Below, piece by piece: positions 24,455 through 33,332 of a DNA stretch of 38,938 nucleotides. Under the pieces are notes generated by a model, which saw only the letters and a list, made by a program, of their open reading frames with translations, was not told the origin of the DNA and ran no database searches. Position 1 is the stretch's first letter. Each line of letters opens with the position of its first letter. Source of the DNA: Desulfonema limicola (GTDB lineage: Bacteria; Desulfobacterota; Desulfobacteria; Desulfobacterales; RPRI01); NCBI GenBank assembly GCA_020723255.1, contig DYJH01000011.1, positions 1 through 38,938 on the forward strand, written 5' to 3'. The translations under genes and the position numbers were made by a program.

Positions 24455-25918
24455 TTAACCGGCAGCACCGTAAGTGCCTGCATTGCGGCGGTTAACAAAC
24501 CACAATGCGCAGGAAAGCACTGCCAGAAAACCGATAAGGTACATCACTACCAGCCCGATACTTGCACCATCTATCCATGAGCCGTAAATTAAACCTGCCA
24601 GGGTGCTGAAAAGCGCCACCCAGCCTACATATACCCACGCTTTTATCCGGCCAATGATGGTTGCGGTAATCAATATGCTTTGAAGGCTAAGTTCCGGGTC
24701 AGCCATGAGATACGCAAGCAAAGGGCCCCTGTGCATACCCAGACCAAGAAACATTTTGGCAATCGGCACTTCAACAAGAGTGGGAAAGTACATAAATACG
24801 CCAAAGACCACACCGGTAAAATTGCCAAGAATTGTGTTTTGTCCTGCAACGGCTTTAATCCATTCGGGTTTGATAAGCTCGCGGATAATACCAACCGCAA
24901 ACACACCTACCACCAATAAGGGGAATATCTGCTTAACAAAATTCCATGATTCCCATAGAAAGCTTTGGGTTTCGTCATAGCTCAAATATTTTCTGCACAT
25001 CCATACAAGTATGACAAGAGTAATGAACACCCCGATGGATTTACCGTTTATGAGAATATCCAATCCGCCGGCATGCGGGCTCATGCCCACAGCGGCTATG
25101 AGCAGAGTCAAGCCTACCAGAGCAAGTGAAATCCATGTCCAGCGGTTAAAGCCGTCGAATATATTCTCAATGCCTTTCCACGAGGCTATGCCGATAAGAG
25201 CCAATAAGCCTATCAAAATTGCGCCTTGAGCAGTTACGCCCTCCTCGCCTTTGGCTGAGTCAAACGGAATGAGTTCGGAGAGAAAATTTTGGAATTTATC
25301 CATGCCGGAGATGGGCAGGGTTAATGTAGCATAGGCGTTTGTAAGCAAGCCGATTTTAAGCGTTCCGGAGAGCAGCAGGATAAGCAGCACCATCAGAAAA
25401 AGCAGCGATGACCGGCGCATTTTTCCATCACCTGCAAACATGGTATCGGTTGCTTCGTCATGAGCAGCATCATCGCTGCGGAAAATGAGCGCCATAATCA
25501 TGCCGATTCCAATTCCGAATGCCAGCGAAAGAAAGAGCCGCGCAAACGCCAGGTCCACGCCTATTATACCTCCTGTATATATAATTGCCAGAATGTTGGC
25601 GGCGGGCGCGAAAAACAGAAAAGTAATAGCCGGGCCAATCCCGGCGCCTTTTTTGTGAATGCCCGCAAATAATGGCAATATGGTACAGGAGCACACTGCC
25701 AGTAACGATCCGGCCATAGCTGAAGCAGGATAAGAAATGAACTTGGGTGTGTTACGCCCCAAAAAGCGCGCGATAGTTTCTTTGGGAATAAGCGCTGTCA
25801 TCGCGCCTGCAATAAAGAAAGCCGGAAGCAGGCACAAGAGAACGTGTGCAGCAAGATAAGAAGCCAGGTTGCCAAGCCCGCCTTTTAATAGAGTAGTGAT
25901 AAAATAGAGAGTGTTCAT
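24455..25918 (-). CDS. UPF0718/ArsP-type permease
   Basis: A 487-residue polytopic permease of the DUF318/SO_0444/ArsP superfamily with about ten or more helices in two halves. The hallmark is AVCSCTILPLFAGIHKKGAG followed by FLFFAPAANILAI, with a cysteine pair C-S-C in the membrane. The second half repeats the theme around GVFMYFPTLVEVPIAKMF. ArsP members export trivalent organoarsenicals, but others in this family have unknown thiol-linked roles. It overlaps the arsR gene by four bases and precedes the small thioredoxin, a common ArsR-permease-thioredoxin arrangement. Confidence 0.88.
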   Translation of the reverse strand: MNTLYFITTLLKGGLGNLASYLAAHVLLCLLPAFFIAGAMTALIPKETIARFLGRNTPKFISYPASAMAGSLLAVCSCTILPLFAGIHKKGAGIGPAITFLFFAPAANILAIIYTGGIIGVDLAFARLFLSLAFGIGIGMIMALIFRSDDAAHDEATDTMFAGDGKMRRSSLLFLMVLLILLLSGTLKIGLLTNAYATLTLPISGMDKFQNFLSELIPFDSAKGEEGVTAQGAILIGLLALIGIASWKGIENIFDGFNRWTWISLALVGLTLLIAAVGMSPHAGGLDILINGKSIGVFITLVILVWMCRKYLSYDETQSFLWESWNFVKQIFPLLVVGVFAVGIIRELIKPEWIKAVAGQNTILGNFTGVVFGVFMYFPTLVEVPIAKMFLGLGMHRGPLLAYLMADPELSLQSILITATIIGRIKAWVYVGWVALFSTLAGLIYGSWIDGASIGLVVMYLIGFLAVLSCALWFVNRRNAGTYGAAG

Positions 25919-26259
25919 GCTTTACAAATATCCTCCCTTCGTATTTCGGGAAGTTTGACTATCATTGGGGTAATTTCAGGATCATCCGAAAACCAGTGCC
26001 TTAAGTTGCCCAAAAGAGTGGCAGCATATGGGGAACTGCTTCCGTCCGTAAGCTGATAATTAACCCACAAACCGTCTTTAGCTGAATTCACAAGGCCTGC
26101 ATTTTCAAGAATTTTAAGATGCTTTGAAACGCTTGGCTGATTAATCTGCAAGATCGCCCGCAATTCACATACACACATTTTCTTATGCTGAAGCATTTTT
26201 ACGATTTTTACTCTTGCCGGATCAGAGAGAGCTTTTGTTACTTTGATGAATTCGTCCAT
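25915..26259 (-). CDS. arsR: ArsR-family metalloid-responsive repressor
   Basis: A 114-residue winged-helix repressor. The sensing motif C-V-C (C29, C31) lies at the start of the recognition region (KKMCVCELRAIL), as in classical arsenite-sensing ArsR. DNA contact is by LQINQPSVSKHLKILENAGLV and the wing is SAKDGLWVNYQLTDG. It is first in the operon with the permease, two thioredoxins and CcdA, and lies just downstream of a strong promoter/operator (26281-26318), so it should autoregulate. A GAAAGGAAGG site precedes the ATG. Confidence 0.92.
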   Translation of the reverse strand: MDEFIKVTKALSDPARVKIVKMLQHKKMCVCELRAILQINQPSVSKHLKILENAGLVNSAKDGLWVNYQLTDGSSSPYAATLLGNLRHWFSDDPEITPMIVKLPEIRREDICKA

Positions 26260-26280
26260 ATGCCTTCCTTTCCATATATT

Positions 26281-26318
26281 CTATATTTGGAATATAGTTC
26301 ATGGCTATTATTTGTCAA
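26281..26318 (-). promoter_or_regulatory. Promoter and ArsR operator of the permease/thioredoxin operon
   Basis: On the minus strand a perfect -35 TTGACA (26318-26313), 16-base spacer and -10 TATATT (26296-26291). The -10 lies within a perfect palindrome CTATATT-TGG-AATATAG (26281-26297), 21 bases before the arsR start codon. Binding there would block RNA polymerase directly. Confidence 0.75.
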
Positions 26319-26491
26319 GCTAAATGTAATAGCTGTATTTTATATTTAGCTTATAAAGGTATATTCTTTATTTATTATACCGACCATCTCCGGATTGTTT
26401 TTATTTCAGATGGCGAAAAACAATGGCAGGACTTTCTTTCAATAGGTCAGGATTAATGCTTAATATTCGCGAATCAACCTTACCCAGCAGT

Positions 26492-29200
26492 TTACTCTTT
26501 GAATTCCTTAAAACCTTCAAGTAATTTCAGGAAGGAAGCAGGTTTGAATTTCTCAAAACTCTCTTCGTCCACGTAAACAAAGTCAAATTTCACGTCTGCC
26601 TGCGCCCGGTTGATGTCTTCGCACCATTGACGCAGTCGTTCCATCTTGAGAGGCACATCCGAATCTTCCTGCCCCTTGGTTTCAACAATAACAACTCGGC
26701 TATCCGATAGTTTAACCATAAAATCAGGGTAATAGTTGGATATATCGCCATCGGCTTTAACGTAATCGAGTTTGAAATGAACGGCCATGTAGTTCTTTGC
26801 AAAAGAGATCACATCATCGCAGTTTTCAAGAAAGTCGGCGAATTTCAGCTCCAACCGGCTGTCACCAATTATGCGGTTGAAGACACTTTTTTTCGGGACA
26901 AGATAGCCTTGATCTTTAGCCACAAAAGGCCGGGTATGGCGTAACTTGATTGTATCCCGTATTTCGGCGTCACTTTTGTCCCGGACTGTCAGTGCATTGA
27001 TGGCCTTTTTAAAGGTTTCAATCAGTGTTTTGGTGGCAGCCAGTTCTGAGAGGTTGCGTAATGTGTTGGGACTTTCCAGATCCACCGGGCGGTTAAACAA
27101 CTCCTCTTGCACAAACGCTTTGATCTTGCTATACAGCACATCGTAACCACGAGGAGCAGATCCCTTACGATATTCCAAGCGCAATTCTTTCAGAATTATT
27201 TGGGCGAAGTAGCCGATCGCGCTGCGATAGTCGGCAACACCTGCCGTATCAAGAATAGTGGTATGCGTAATCTCGCCGTTGGTGATGTCCTTAAATACGA
27301 TTTCCCGTTGCTCTTCCTCACTAAACTGCTTGTAAAGCACCCGTTGATGTTCCATTGCGGCAATGTCCAGATCACCCAGGCTTTTGTATTCCCTGTAAAT
27401 GCGGGGCGACAGCACGGGAATTTCTATATCCAGGGCTGCTATGTCTTTCTTCTCGTTTTCTTTGTCAACTTCGATCACGAGCGGAGTCTTTGGCGCTGTT
27501 CCTTCCCCCATTGCTTTTCGTTCCAGCACCACGCCTTCAGCCTGTATCGATTCCACAAACTCCATAAAGGCATTGGTGCCAACCACGCTTACATACTCTT
27601 CCACATCTCCCGGATACATCTTGCGCAAACCACGTCCAAGCGTCTGTTCGGGAAGAATATTGCTCTTTGCGCTGTAAGCGCGTAACCCTACGATTGTCGA
27701 TACGTTACGGACATCCCAACCTTCTTTGAGCATCATAACCGAGATGATAGCCTTATACGGGCTGTCCATCCCATCAATCTCATTCGCCTGCCTACGCAGC
27801 TCATCCAGCTCCTCCTTGCCTTTGCCCGTGGCTGCTTCCGAAATTTCGCCGTTGTTCTTTGTGTGAATAACCAACGCAGCGTCTTTATCCGCAAATTCCG
27901 GATAAGTAGCCTGCAGATACTCGGCTACATCATCACAGTTATGGGTATCGTCAGTCATCACAAACAGGATCGCCTTCTTCCCCATCTTCTCGTGTTCAGA
28001 GTATGCCTTGCGCCATTCAATTACGCCCAGATGGATATAGTCGGCGTATTTCTCTGTGTATTTAGCGCTTTGCCGTTCGCTCAGTTTCGCACGGCTGGGG
28101 GCATCAGGCAGGACGGGATGCTTGACAACGTTCTGTGATATAGCCTCCACGAGCGGGTAATCAGCGATGGTCTGTACGAAAATCGCCCCGTTGTTGTGTT
28201 TGGGAGTGGCTGTTGTGTCCACCTGCATGGAAAGAGCCGCCCCTTTTTGTTTCAGGCGGTTGTGGATGTCTTCAATGGATTTAAACCATGCCATGCGCGG
28301 ATCGTGAATATGGTGCGCCTCGTCATTTAACACCATCAGTTCGTCTATATCACGAACGATCATGCCAAGATCTATTTTAGAATCATTAGTTGCACCTGTA
28401 GGACGCTTGCCTAAAAAATAATCCCGCATATCTTCATCATCCGGTGATGGCGGAATATCCTCACCGGAATATACCCGGTGAATATTGGTCAGAAAGATAT
28501 TGCCGGTAGACCGGGTAATGCGAACCTCATCCTGTAAATGCAAAGTCAGTTGGAAATCATCGCGCCAGTTATGCCCGTCATAGCCGTTATCCGGCACTAC
28601 CGGATCATTGAAGAATATACGCAGTCCCTGAAAATCCCTGTAAATACGATCCAGAACGATAATATTAGGAGTGATGACCAGAAAATTTCGTGCAAGTTCG
28701 GATTCAGGCTCATAGAGCTTGTGATAAAAACTCCAAGCCAGTGCAAGACTCAGGACCTTGGTTTTGCCGCTGCCCGTTGCCATCTTGACAACAAAACGCC
28801 GCCAGGTTTCATCAAACATGCTTCCTGAAACAAGTTCGCTTGCGTCAAAGCGCATCAGGTCATGTTTATCCTTAACCCCCACCACATCGTAAAGATATAC
28901 TATAGTTTCCAAGGCCTCGCGTTGAGCGAAGTAGTATTCAAACTCCACCATGCTTCCATCGGACTTCGGCAACAGGTGTGGAGTGTTGAACCACCAGTTG
29001 AGCAGACTTCGGCTGGTGTCTGCTGCACCAGCATAACCTCCGTCCCGGAAATCCTTTACCTTGCGGCGCAGCTCCGCCACAAGAGGTGGCATTAGCTTTT
29101 CCATGCTGGTTTCCCGTAACGCCTCATCAGCGGGAAACCAGCGGATGCCCGGTTCAAGAATTGCGTGTGGGGAAGCCGGAAAGTCAGGATGCAGTGCCAT
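26492..29200 (-). CDS. res: Type III restriction enzyme, Res (helicase/nuclease) subunit
   Basis: A 902-residue SF2 helicase-nuclease. The Q/Walker A region has MATGSGKTKVLSLALAW; the DEAH-type box is VLNDEAHHIHD; motif III is DTTATP; the C-terminal helicase motif includes QTLGRGLRKMYPG. A PD-(D/E)xK nuclease ends the protein (NYYPDFMVKLSDSRVVIVET, then KG). It needs the Mod subunit for site recognition and cleaves after ATP-driven movement. The gene starts five bases after dinD and is third in the mod-dinD-res operon. It appears full-length and intact. Confidence 0.93.
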   Translation of the reverse strand: MALHPDFPASPHAILEPGIRWFPADEALRETSMEKLMPPLVAELRRKVKDFRDGGYAGAADTSRSLLNWWFNTPHLLPKSDGSMVEFEYYFAQREALETIVYLYDVVGVKDKHDLMRFDASELVSGSMFDETWRRFVVKMATGSGKTKVLSLALAWSFYHKLYEPESELARNFLVITPNIIVLDRIYRDFQGLRIFFNDPVVPDNGYDGHNWRDDFQLTLHLQDEVRITRSTGNIFLTNIHRVYSGEDIPPSPDDEDMRDYFLGKRPTGATNDSKIDLGMIVRDIDELMVLNDEAHHIHDPRMAWFKSIEDIHNRLKQKGAALSMQVDTTATPKHNNGAIFVQTIADYPLVEAISQNVVKHPVLPDAPSRAKLSERQSAKYTEKYADYIHLGVIEWRKAYSEHEKMGKKAILFVMTDDTHNCDDVAEYLQATYPEFADKDAALVIHTKNNGEISEAATGKGKEELDELRRQANEIDGMDSPYKAIISVMMLKEGWDVRNVSTIVGLRAYSAKSNILPEQTLGRGLRKMYPGDVEEYVSVVGTNAFMEFVESIQAEGVVLERKAMGEGTAPKTPLVIEVDKENEKKDIAALDIEIPVLSPRIYREYKSLGDLDIAAMEHQRVLYKQFSEEEQREIVFKDITNGEITHTTILDTAGVADYRSAIGYFAQIILKELRLEYRKGSAPRGYDVLYSKIKAFVQEELFNRPVDLESPNTLRNLSELAATKTLIETFKKAINALTVRDKSDAEIRDTIKLRHTRPFVAKDQGYLVPKKSVFNRIIGDSRLELKFADFLENCDDVISFAKNYMAVHFKLDYVKADGDISNYYPDFMVKLSDSRVVIVETKGQEDSDVPLKMERLRQWCEDINRAQADVKFDFVYVDEESFEKFKPASFLKLLEGFKEFKE

Positions 29201-29205
29201 ATAAA

Positions 29206-30066
29206 TTATTCCCCTTTCTGTGTTGCGGGTGCTTTAGCCTTGCCGAGTTGCTTGCGCCGTTCGGTCTCTATCTTTTTGATGCTTTCCGCCACCGGCAATT
29301 CTTCAGGCATTGTGCCGCCCAATTCCCGAATGGTTTGCCGCACCTTTGCACCGACTTTTCTATGCGTGAGGTTCGCAGCATCCTTCCCTTTTACCTTGTC
29401 CCGGCGCATCTTCTCCTCCGCCTGTGTCGCGCGAAACAGATTAGCTGCCAGTTCCGTGCTGCCCATGTGATCCAAAATCTTCTGACTCTTTTTCAGTCCT
29501 TTCCGCCGATGAATGTCTTCCTGTTTTAGTCCACCATAAAGTCCCATATATCCGTGATTTTGAAAAATAGCATAATCTATCGGTTCGATGACACCAGCAT
29601 CTTTGGCCGCATCTGCCAACTGAATGTTATGACGGCGAATCTCTCCTCGCAGCAGAACCCGTCGTTCCTCATCGATGCGCTCGTCTGCTAATTCCTGCCG
29701 CCGTGTTTGAATAGCAAAGTAGGTTTGACCATGCGCTACGATTTCCTTTTTTGGATCGGCGTTTTGAATAACGAGGTAGCAGGCATAGCGCGATAGAAAT
29801 GTTACATTGATTTCCCGGGTTGCGCCGCTCCCGATCCCGACCATTTTGCTGACGTCAGCAAAATGGTCTTCAATACGATGTCCGCTGTTGAAGCAAGATA
29901 GCTTGGCTTTTTCGATCACGGCCTCAAAATTGCGGTATTGAGTATAACCCAACACCTCGGCCAGGTCGCGGCTTTCCCAATACTCATTGCCCACTTTATT
30001 GACCTTCCTGATCCGCTCGAAAGGCGAAGCATGACCTCCGGTTGTCTTCACAATTTCCTTTGTCAT
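29206..30066 (-). CDS. dinD: DinD-like (BRO-N) DNA damage-inducible protein D
   Basis: A 286-residue protein. The N-terminal BRO-N/antirepressor-type domain (about 15-115) has YWESRDLAEVLGYTQYRNFE and FLSRYACYLVIQNADPKKEI. It is followed by a helical C-terminal half (FAIQTRRQELADERIDEER and LANLFRATQAEEKMRR). DinD in E. coli is LexA-regulated and inhibits RecA filaments. Here it is wedged between mod (TAATG overlap) and res (5-base gap), so it is expressed with the restriction system and may modulate RecA or phage recombination when host DNA is attacked. That role is inference. Confidence 0.88.
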   Translation of the reverse strand: MTKEIVKTTGGHASPFERIRKVNKVGNEYWESRDLAEVLGYTQYRNFEAVIEKAKLSCFNSGHRIEDHFADVSKMVGIGSGATREINVTFLSRYACYLVIQNADPKKEIVAHGQTYFAIQTRRQELADERIDEERRVLLRGEIRRHNIQLADAAKDAGVIEPIDYAIFQNHGYMGLYGGLKQEDIHRRKGLKKSQKILDHMGSTELAANLFRATQAEEKMRRDKVKGKDAANLTHRKVGAKVRQTIRELGGTMPEELPVAESIKKIETERRKQLGKAKAPATQKGE

Positions 30067-32825
30067 TATTTCTTCCCCACGCTTACATCCACAATAGTCA
30101 TAGTATCATTCCCGAAAATGTCCACCACCTTTACCGCGATTTTACGCCGTCCCGGCTTGCATTCGTGAAATACGCTTATCAGTTCCAGCGAGCGGTCTTT
30201 TTTGGTGCGGAAAGACTGCCACTCGTTTTCAAAAATATAATCCCCTGTCCAGCGTTCTTCCCATTCTTCGGTTTCTTCATTCTTCACCCGGATAATTTCG
30301 CGTTTGCTCTCGAAGTTAAAATCCACCGCCCAGTAATCAATCCAGTCAGTCCAGTCTTTGGTCAGCACATCCCGCTTAAATTCACCTTTTGCATCCTTGC
30401 TGATTTTAACGATTTGGCCCTTTTCCACTACTATCTTACTGCCTGCTTTCTTGTTTGCCGACAGTGCAGCTTCAGCATTGGCAATGGAATCCTGTGAATA
30501 GAAAACAGAAAAGTCAGTCAGCTCCACCGCGATTTTTGGAAGTCCCCCTGGGAAGTTCCTCGGCAGTCCCTCTGACAAGAGAGATTTGGGTGATAGTCCT
30601 CCTGACAAGGGGAAGCTATTTGAATGTCCTCCTGACAAGGGGGATTCAGGGGGTTTATTCTGCCAGCATTTGATTTTTTTCAGCAAATCCGAATAAACGC
30701 CATTCAGGTTAGTCATCACGTCTTTATTGGTATATCGGATTACTTCGATGCCAAGTTGATTAAGCTTCAAGGTTCGATTTTGGTCGTATTCAACCTGTTC
30801 GGCGTGGCTATCACCATCAATTTCGATTGCCAGCATAAGTTCCGAACAATAAAAATCGACTATATATTCATCCAATGGTTTTTGACGCGTAAATTTCAAG
30901 TCGGCAAATTGTTTGTTTTGCAATACATCAGACCATAACTTGTTTTCAGCCTGGGTCGGATTTTTCCTGTTCTCACGCGCTTTTTCTGTGAGTGACTGAT
31001 TGTAAGGAATGTAACCCCCCTTGCCCCCCTTGTCAGGGGGGTGTTGTTGGTTTGTCTCATTAGGTGGGTACTTCATGCCTTGCTCACCAGAGAAGTGGGA
31101 TTCTCCTCCCCTGACAAGGGGAGGCCGGGAGGGGTTGCCATTGACATGCACTTTTACCTCTATGGCCGCCACATCATGGAAGACAACCTGATTCTTTTCT
31201 ACTGCCCGTTTGTCGAAGACCTCGGCTGGAATATACTTGGGAGCAATATCGATTCCCTTGTTACTTGCCTCATCCAGAATATTTGGGAAAAGTCCCATCT
31301 CGAATTCAAAACCCAGAATATCTACCTTCGTGATGTGCTTCTTTCTGCATTCCAGGATGATCTCTTCCACGAACAGGCGTGTCACAGGCAGGTTAACCGG
31401 CCCGACGGCCACCAGCCGCCCTGCCTTCTTCCCATGGAATGCTGTAAAGCCTGTAGTCTTTTCCGCCCGGTAAGCTTTCAGAATAAGCTCAATAAAGGCG
31501 GCTTCCTTTTCTTCTAACTGCTTTTGCTGCTCCGCCTCGCGCAGATTGGGGTTGACACCGATGTAGTGCTGGCGCTCATACTTGCCGAGGTTGAGTATTT
31601 CAAAGGCCCGGTAGTTTTTCCCTTCGGCCTTGAGTTGCCGTTGGACGCCGATCAGCCGTTTTCGGGTGGTATGAATAGCGAATTTGCCGAGATCGGTTGC
31701 GATCCACTTGCGGCCAAGCTTTTCGGCAACTGCCGCCGTGGTGCCGGAGCCGCAGAAGAGATCGGCGACGAGATCACCTTCGTTGGACGAAGCTTTGATG
31801 ATGCGTTCAATTAAGGCTTCAGGCTTTTGGGTGGGGTAATCAACTTTTTCAAGACTATTCCCTTGAAGACGAAAGATGTCTTTCCACCAATCTTCTGGAA
31901 TCTTTCCAGCATTTTTTAATCTATTTTTATGCTTTTCCTCTGCGTTTTGATCACCATAGAGTCCCGATTCACCTGCGCCTCTTCCTGTACGTGCGACTGT
32001 TTCTTCCGAATATGCTATTGCAACATCTTCCCAATTGAAACCCGGTTTTTCATTTTTCATATAGGAATATAGGTTTTCATGCTTTTGTATAAATCTATCT
32101 TTGCTTTGTGAAGCGCCGGTGTAACACCAGATAATCTCGTTTCGGAATTTCTCTTTTCCAAAGACTTCATCCAATACAAGCCGGATATAGCTATTCACCC
32201 TCCAATCACAATGCACATATATACTCCCGTCTTCCGCCAGTAAATCCCGCATCAATACCAGCCGCTCATAGATCATGGCGATAAAAGAATCAGCGCCTTT
32301 ACCCCAGGTGTCACGGTAGGCGATTTCTTCGAGGATGTTGGGCTTTTTGGTGAAGGTTTCAACCCCCCTTTGTCCCCCCTTCTCAGGGGGGAAGGAAGAA
32401 GGAATTTCGATGTCCATGGAAAAATCTGCGCCCACGTCAAACGGCGGGTCGATATAGATCAACTTGAGGCCGCCATGTTTCTCAATCTCTTCGCGCAGTG
32501 GCCCGTTCTTCAGCGATGAAAGAATAAGCTTGTTATCGCCCCAGATCAGTTTATTTGTCCAGCCTTTCATCTGACGGCCACGGGTATCAAATAATTCATA
32601 TTGCAGACTGGTATTTTCCGGTTTGTCTGCGCGCGGCTCATCCACCTGCTCGATAACCTGAAACGGCAGGACGATATTACAGACTTCGCTTGTCTTGCCG
32701 TTCCAAACCAGTTCCACCTCCCGCTTATCCTCAAACAACAAAAAGCGATACTTTTCCGGCAGCGGCCTGTCCGCCTCGATAAAGCGGATGATCTCCTGTT
32801 GTTCCTGTTCAGTCAGTCGTGGCAT
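30066..32825 (-). CDS. mod: Type III DNA methyltransferase Mod with inserted DUF559 nuclease domain
   Basis: A 919-residue beta-class adenine methyltransferase. The target motif IV DPPF is at 126-129 (LIYIDPPFDVG) and the SAM motif I is DLFCGSGTTAAVAEK (355-369). The recognition region lies between them, and the C-terminal ELTDFSVFYSQD block is typical of this Mod group. Two foreign pieces interrupt it in frame: about 12 residues at 143-156 (SSFPPEKGGQRGVE) and about 200 residues at 564-763. The latter contains a complete DUF559/Vsr-like nuclease domain (609-720; QAENKLWSDVL, VDFYCSELMLAIEIDGDSH) framed by SPLSGG/PPLVRGG repeats. First gene of the mod-dinD-res operon. Confidence 0.9.
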   Translation of the reverse strand: MPRLTEQEQQEIIRFIEADRPLPEKYRFLLFEDKREVELVWNGKTSEVCNIVLPFQVIEQVDEPRADKPENTSLQYELFDTRGRQMKGWTNKLIWGDNKLILSSLKNGPLREEIEKHGGLKLIYIDPPFDVGADFSMDIEIPSSFPPEKGGQRGVETFTKKPNILEEIAYRDTWGKGADSFIAMIYERLVLMRDLLAEDGSIYVHCDWRVNSYIRLVLDEVFGKEKFRNEIIWCYTGASQSKDRFIQKHENLYSYMKNEKPGFNWEDVAIAYSEETVARTGRGAGESGLYGDQNAEEKHKNRLKNAGKIPEDWWKDIFRLQGNSLEKVDYPTQKPEALIERIIKASSNEGDLVADLFCGSGTTAAVAEKLGRKWIATDLGKFAIHTTRKRLIGVQRQLKAEGKNYRAFEILNLGKYERQHYIGVNPNLREAEQQKQLEEKEAAFIELILKAYRAEKTTGFTAFHGKKAGRLVAVGPVNLPVTRLFVEEIILECRKKHITKVDILGFEFEMGLFPNILDEASNKGIDIAPKYIPAEVFDKRAVEKNQVVFHDVAAIEVKVHVNGNPSRPPLVRGGESHFSGEQGMKYPPNETNQQHPPDKGGKGGYIPYNQSLTEKARENRKNPTQAENKLWSDVLQNKQFADLKFTRQKPLDEYIVDFYCSELMLAIEIDGDSHAEQVEYDQNRTLKLNQLGIEVIRYTNKDVMTNLNGVYSDLLKKIKCWQNKPPESPLSGGHSNSFPLSGGLSPKSLLSEGLPRNFPGGLPKIAVELTDFSVFYSQDSIANAEAALSANKKAGSKIVVEKGQIVKISKDAKGEFKRDVLTKDWTDWIDYWAVDFNFESKREIIRVKNEETEEWEERWTGDYIFENEWQSFRTKKDRSLELISVFHECKPGRRKIAVKVVDIFGNDTMTIVDVSVGKK
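30563..30652 (-). repeat. Three tandem 30-base repeats with TGACAA core
   Basis: Units of the form GTCCTCCTGACAAGGGG recur at exactly 30-base intervals (TGACAA at 30573-30578, 30603-30608, 30633-30638). They encode repeated SPLSGG, FPLSGG and SLLSEG in the Mod protein. Because the period is a multiple of three, copy number can change without shifting the frame. Confidence 0.75.
31024..31041. repeat. Palindromic repeat CCCCCC-TTGTCA-GGGGGG
   Basis: Perfect six-base arms around TTGTCA, preceded by AACCCCCCTTG. It is the same family as the copy at 32374-32391, and its core is the reverse complement of the TGACAA core in the neighbouring copy. Confidence 0.8.
31106..31123. repeat. Palindromic repeat CTCCCC-TGACAA-GGGGAG
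   Basis: Perfect six-base arms around TGACAA, in inverted orientation to the copy at 31024-31041. It encodes the PPLVRGG stretch at the edge of the DUF559 insertion. Confidence 0.8.
32374..32391. repeat. Palindromic repeat CCCCCC-TTCTCA-GGGGGG inside mod
   Basis: Another copy of the same repeat family, preceded by AACCCCCCTTTGT, inserted in frame near motif IV of Mod. It encodes PPEKGGQRG and carries no nuclease domain. Confidence 0.75.
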
Positions 32826-33332
32826 AAATATCCTTTATTTCCGGGTACATAATATTTAATATCCGGTTTTGAAAAGACCTGTTCTTTGAATGGCCTATTC
32901 TTTACATCAATATTTATATGAAATCAAATAAGTTCTGTTTAGAAAGAAGAAAGATAGTCAATAAGTTCTTACCTGAATTTTGCACCAAAAGTTCTGCAAA
33001 CGGACATACAAGCCATGAAAGAATATTTATGAAAGGTTTGCAGCAGTTGCACCAAAAGCCATTTTTTACCATGAAGGTAAAATCCCGTTTGTTTGGAACG
33101 CGCGAGTGCCTTTCAATAGCGGCCTCATGGGACTGAATCCTACACCAGTAAAACCAAGGGTTAACAAGAAATACATTTTTATGGCTTAATAAACAATTTG
33201 ATATTAAAGGATATATTTACCGTGCAAAAAAAATTAACACGAAAATTAATCAATATGATGCAAGATTCAGGCATTAAGTTGAATCACCGCGAAAAACTCG
33301 CTCTTGACATGCAAACACAAAATGTGTACATA
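32826..33332. other. Intergenic stretch between mod and brnT
   Basis: About 500 bases with no gene I can name. A short direct repeat GCACCAAAAG occurs twice (around 32982 and 33048). A protein-like frame (RFAAVAPKAIFYHEGKIPF near 33030-33090) may be the tail of a decayed gene but is unassigned. The mod start has an AAAGGA site. The frame running from 33198 into brnT looks like leader rather than gene. Confidence 0.4.

Larger units (their letters stand above)
30537..31136 (-). mobile_element. In-frame DUF559 nuclease insertion flanked by palindromic repeats
   Basis: About 600 bases inside mod. The core (about 30666-31001) encodes a DUF559 (very-short-patch-repair-like) nuclease. On one side lie palindromes at 31024-31041 and 31106-31123; on the other are three 30-base tandem units each carrying TGACAA (30573, 30603, 30633). 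Removing it would rejoin VKVHVNG to KIAVELTDFSVF. The frame stays open through all of it. Whether it moves as a unit is inference. Confidence 0.6.

Noticed and set aside
27107-27685. 192-codon plus-strand ORF
   Set aside because: Antisense shadow of the Res helicase, whose motifs are intact across this stretch.
30563-30652. CRISPR array
   Set aside because: Only three 30-base units, directly adjacent without spacers, and in frame within mod.
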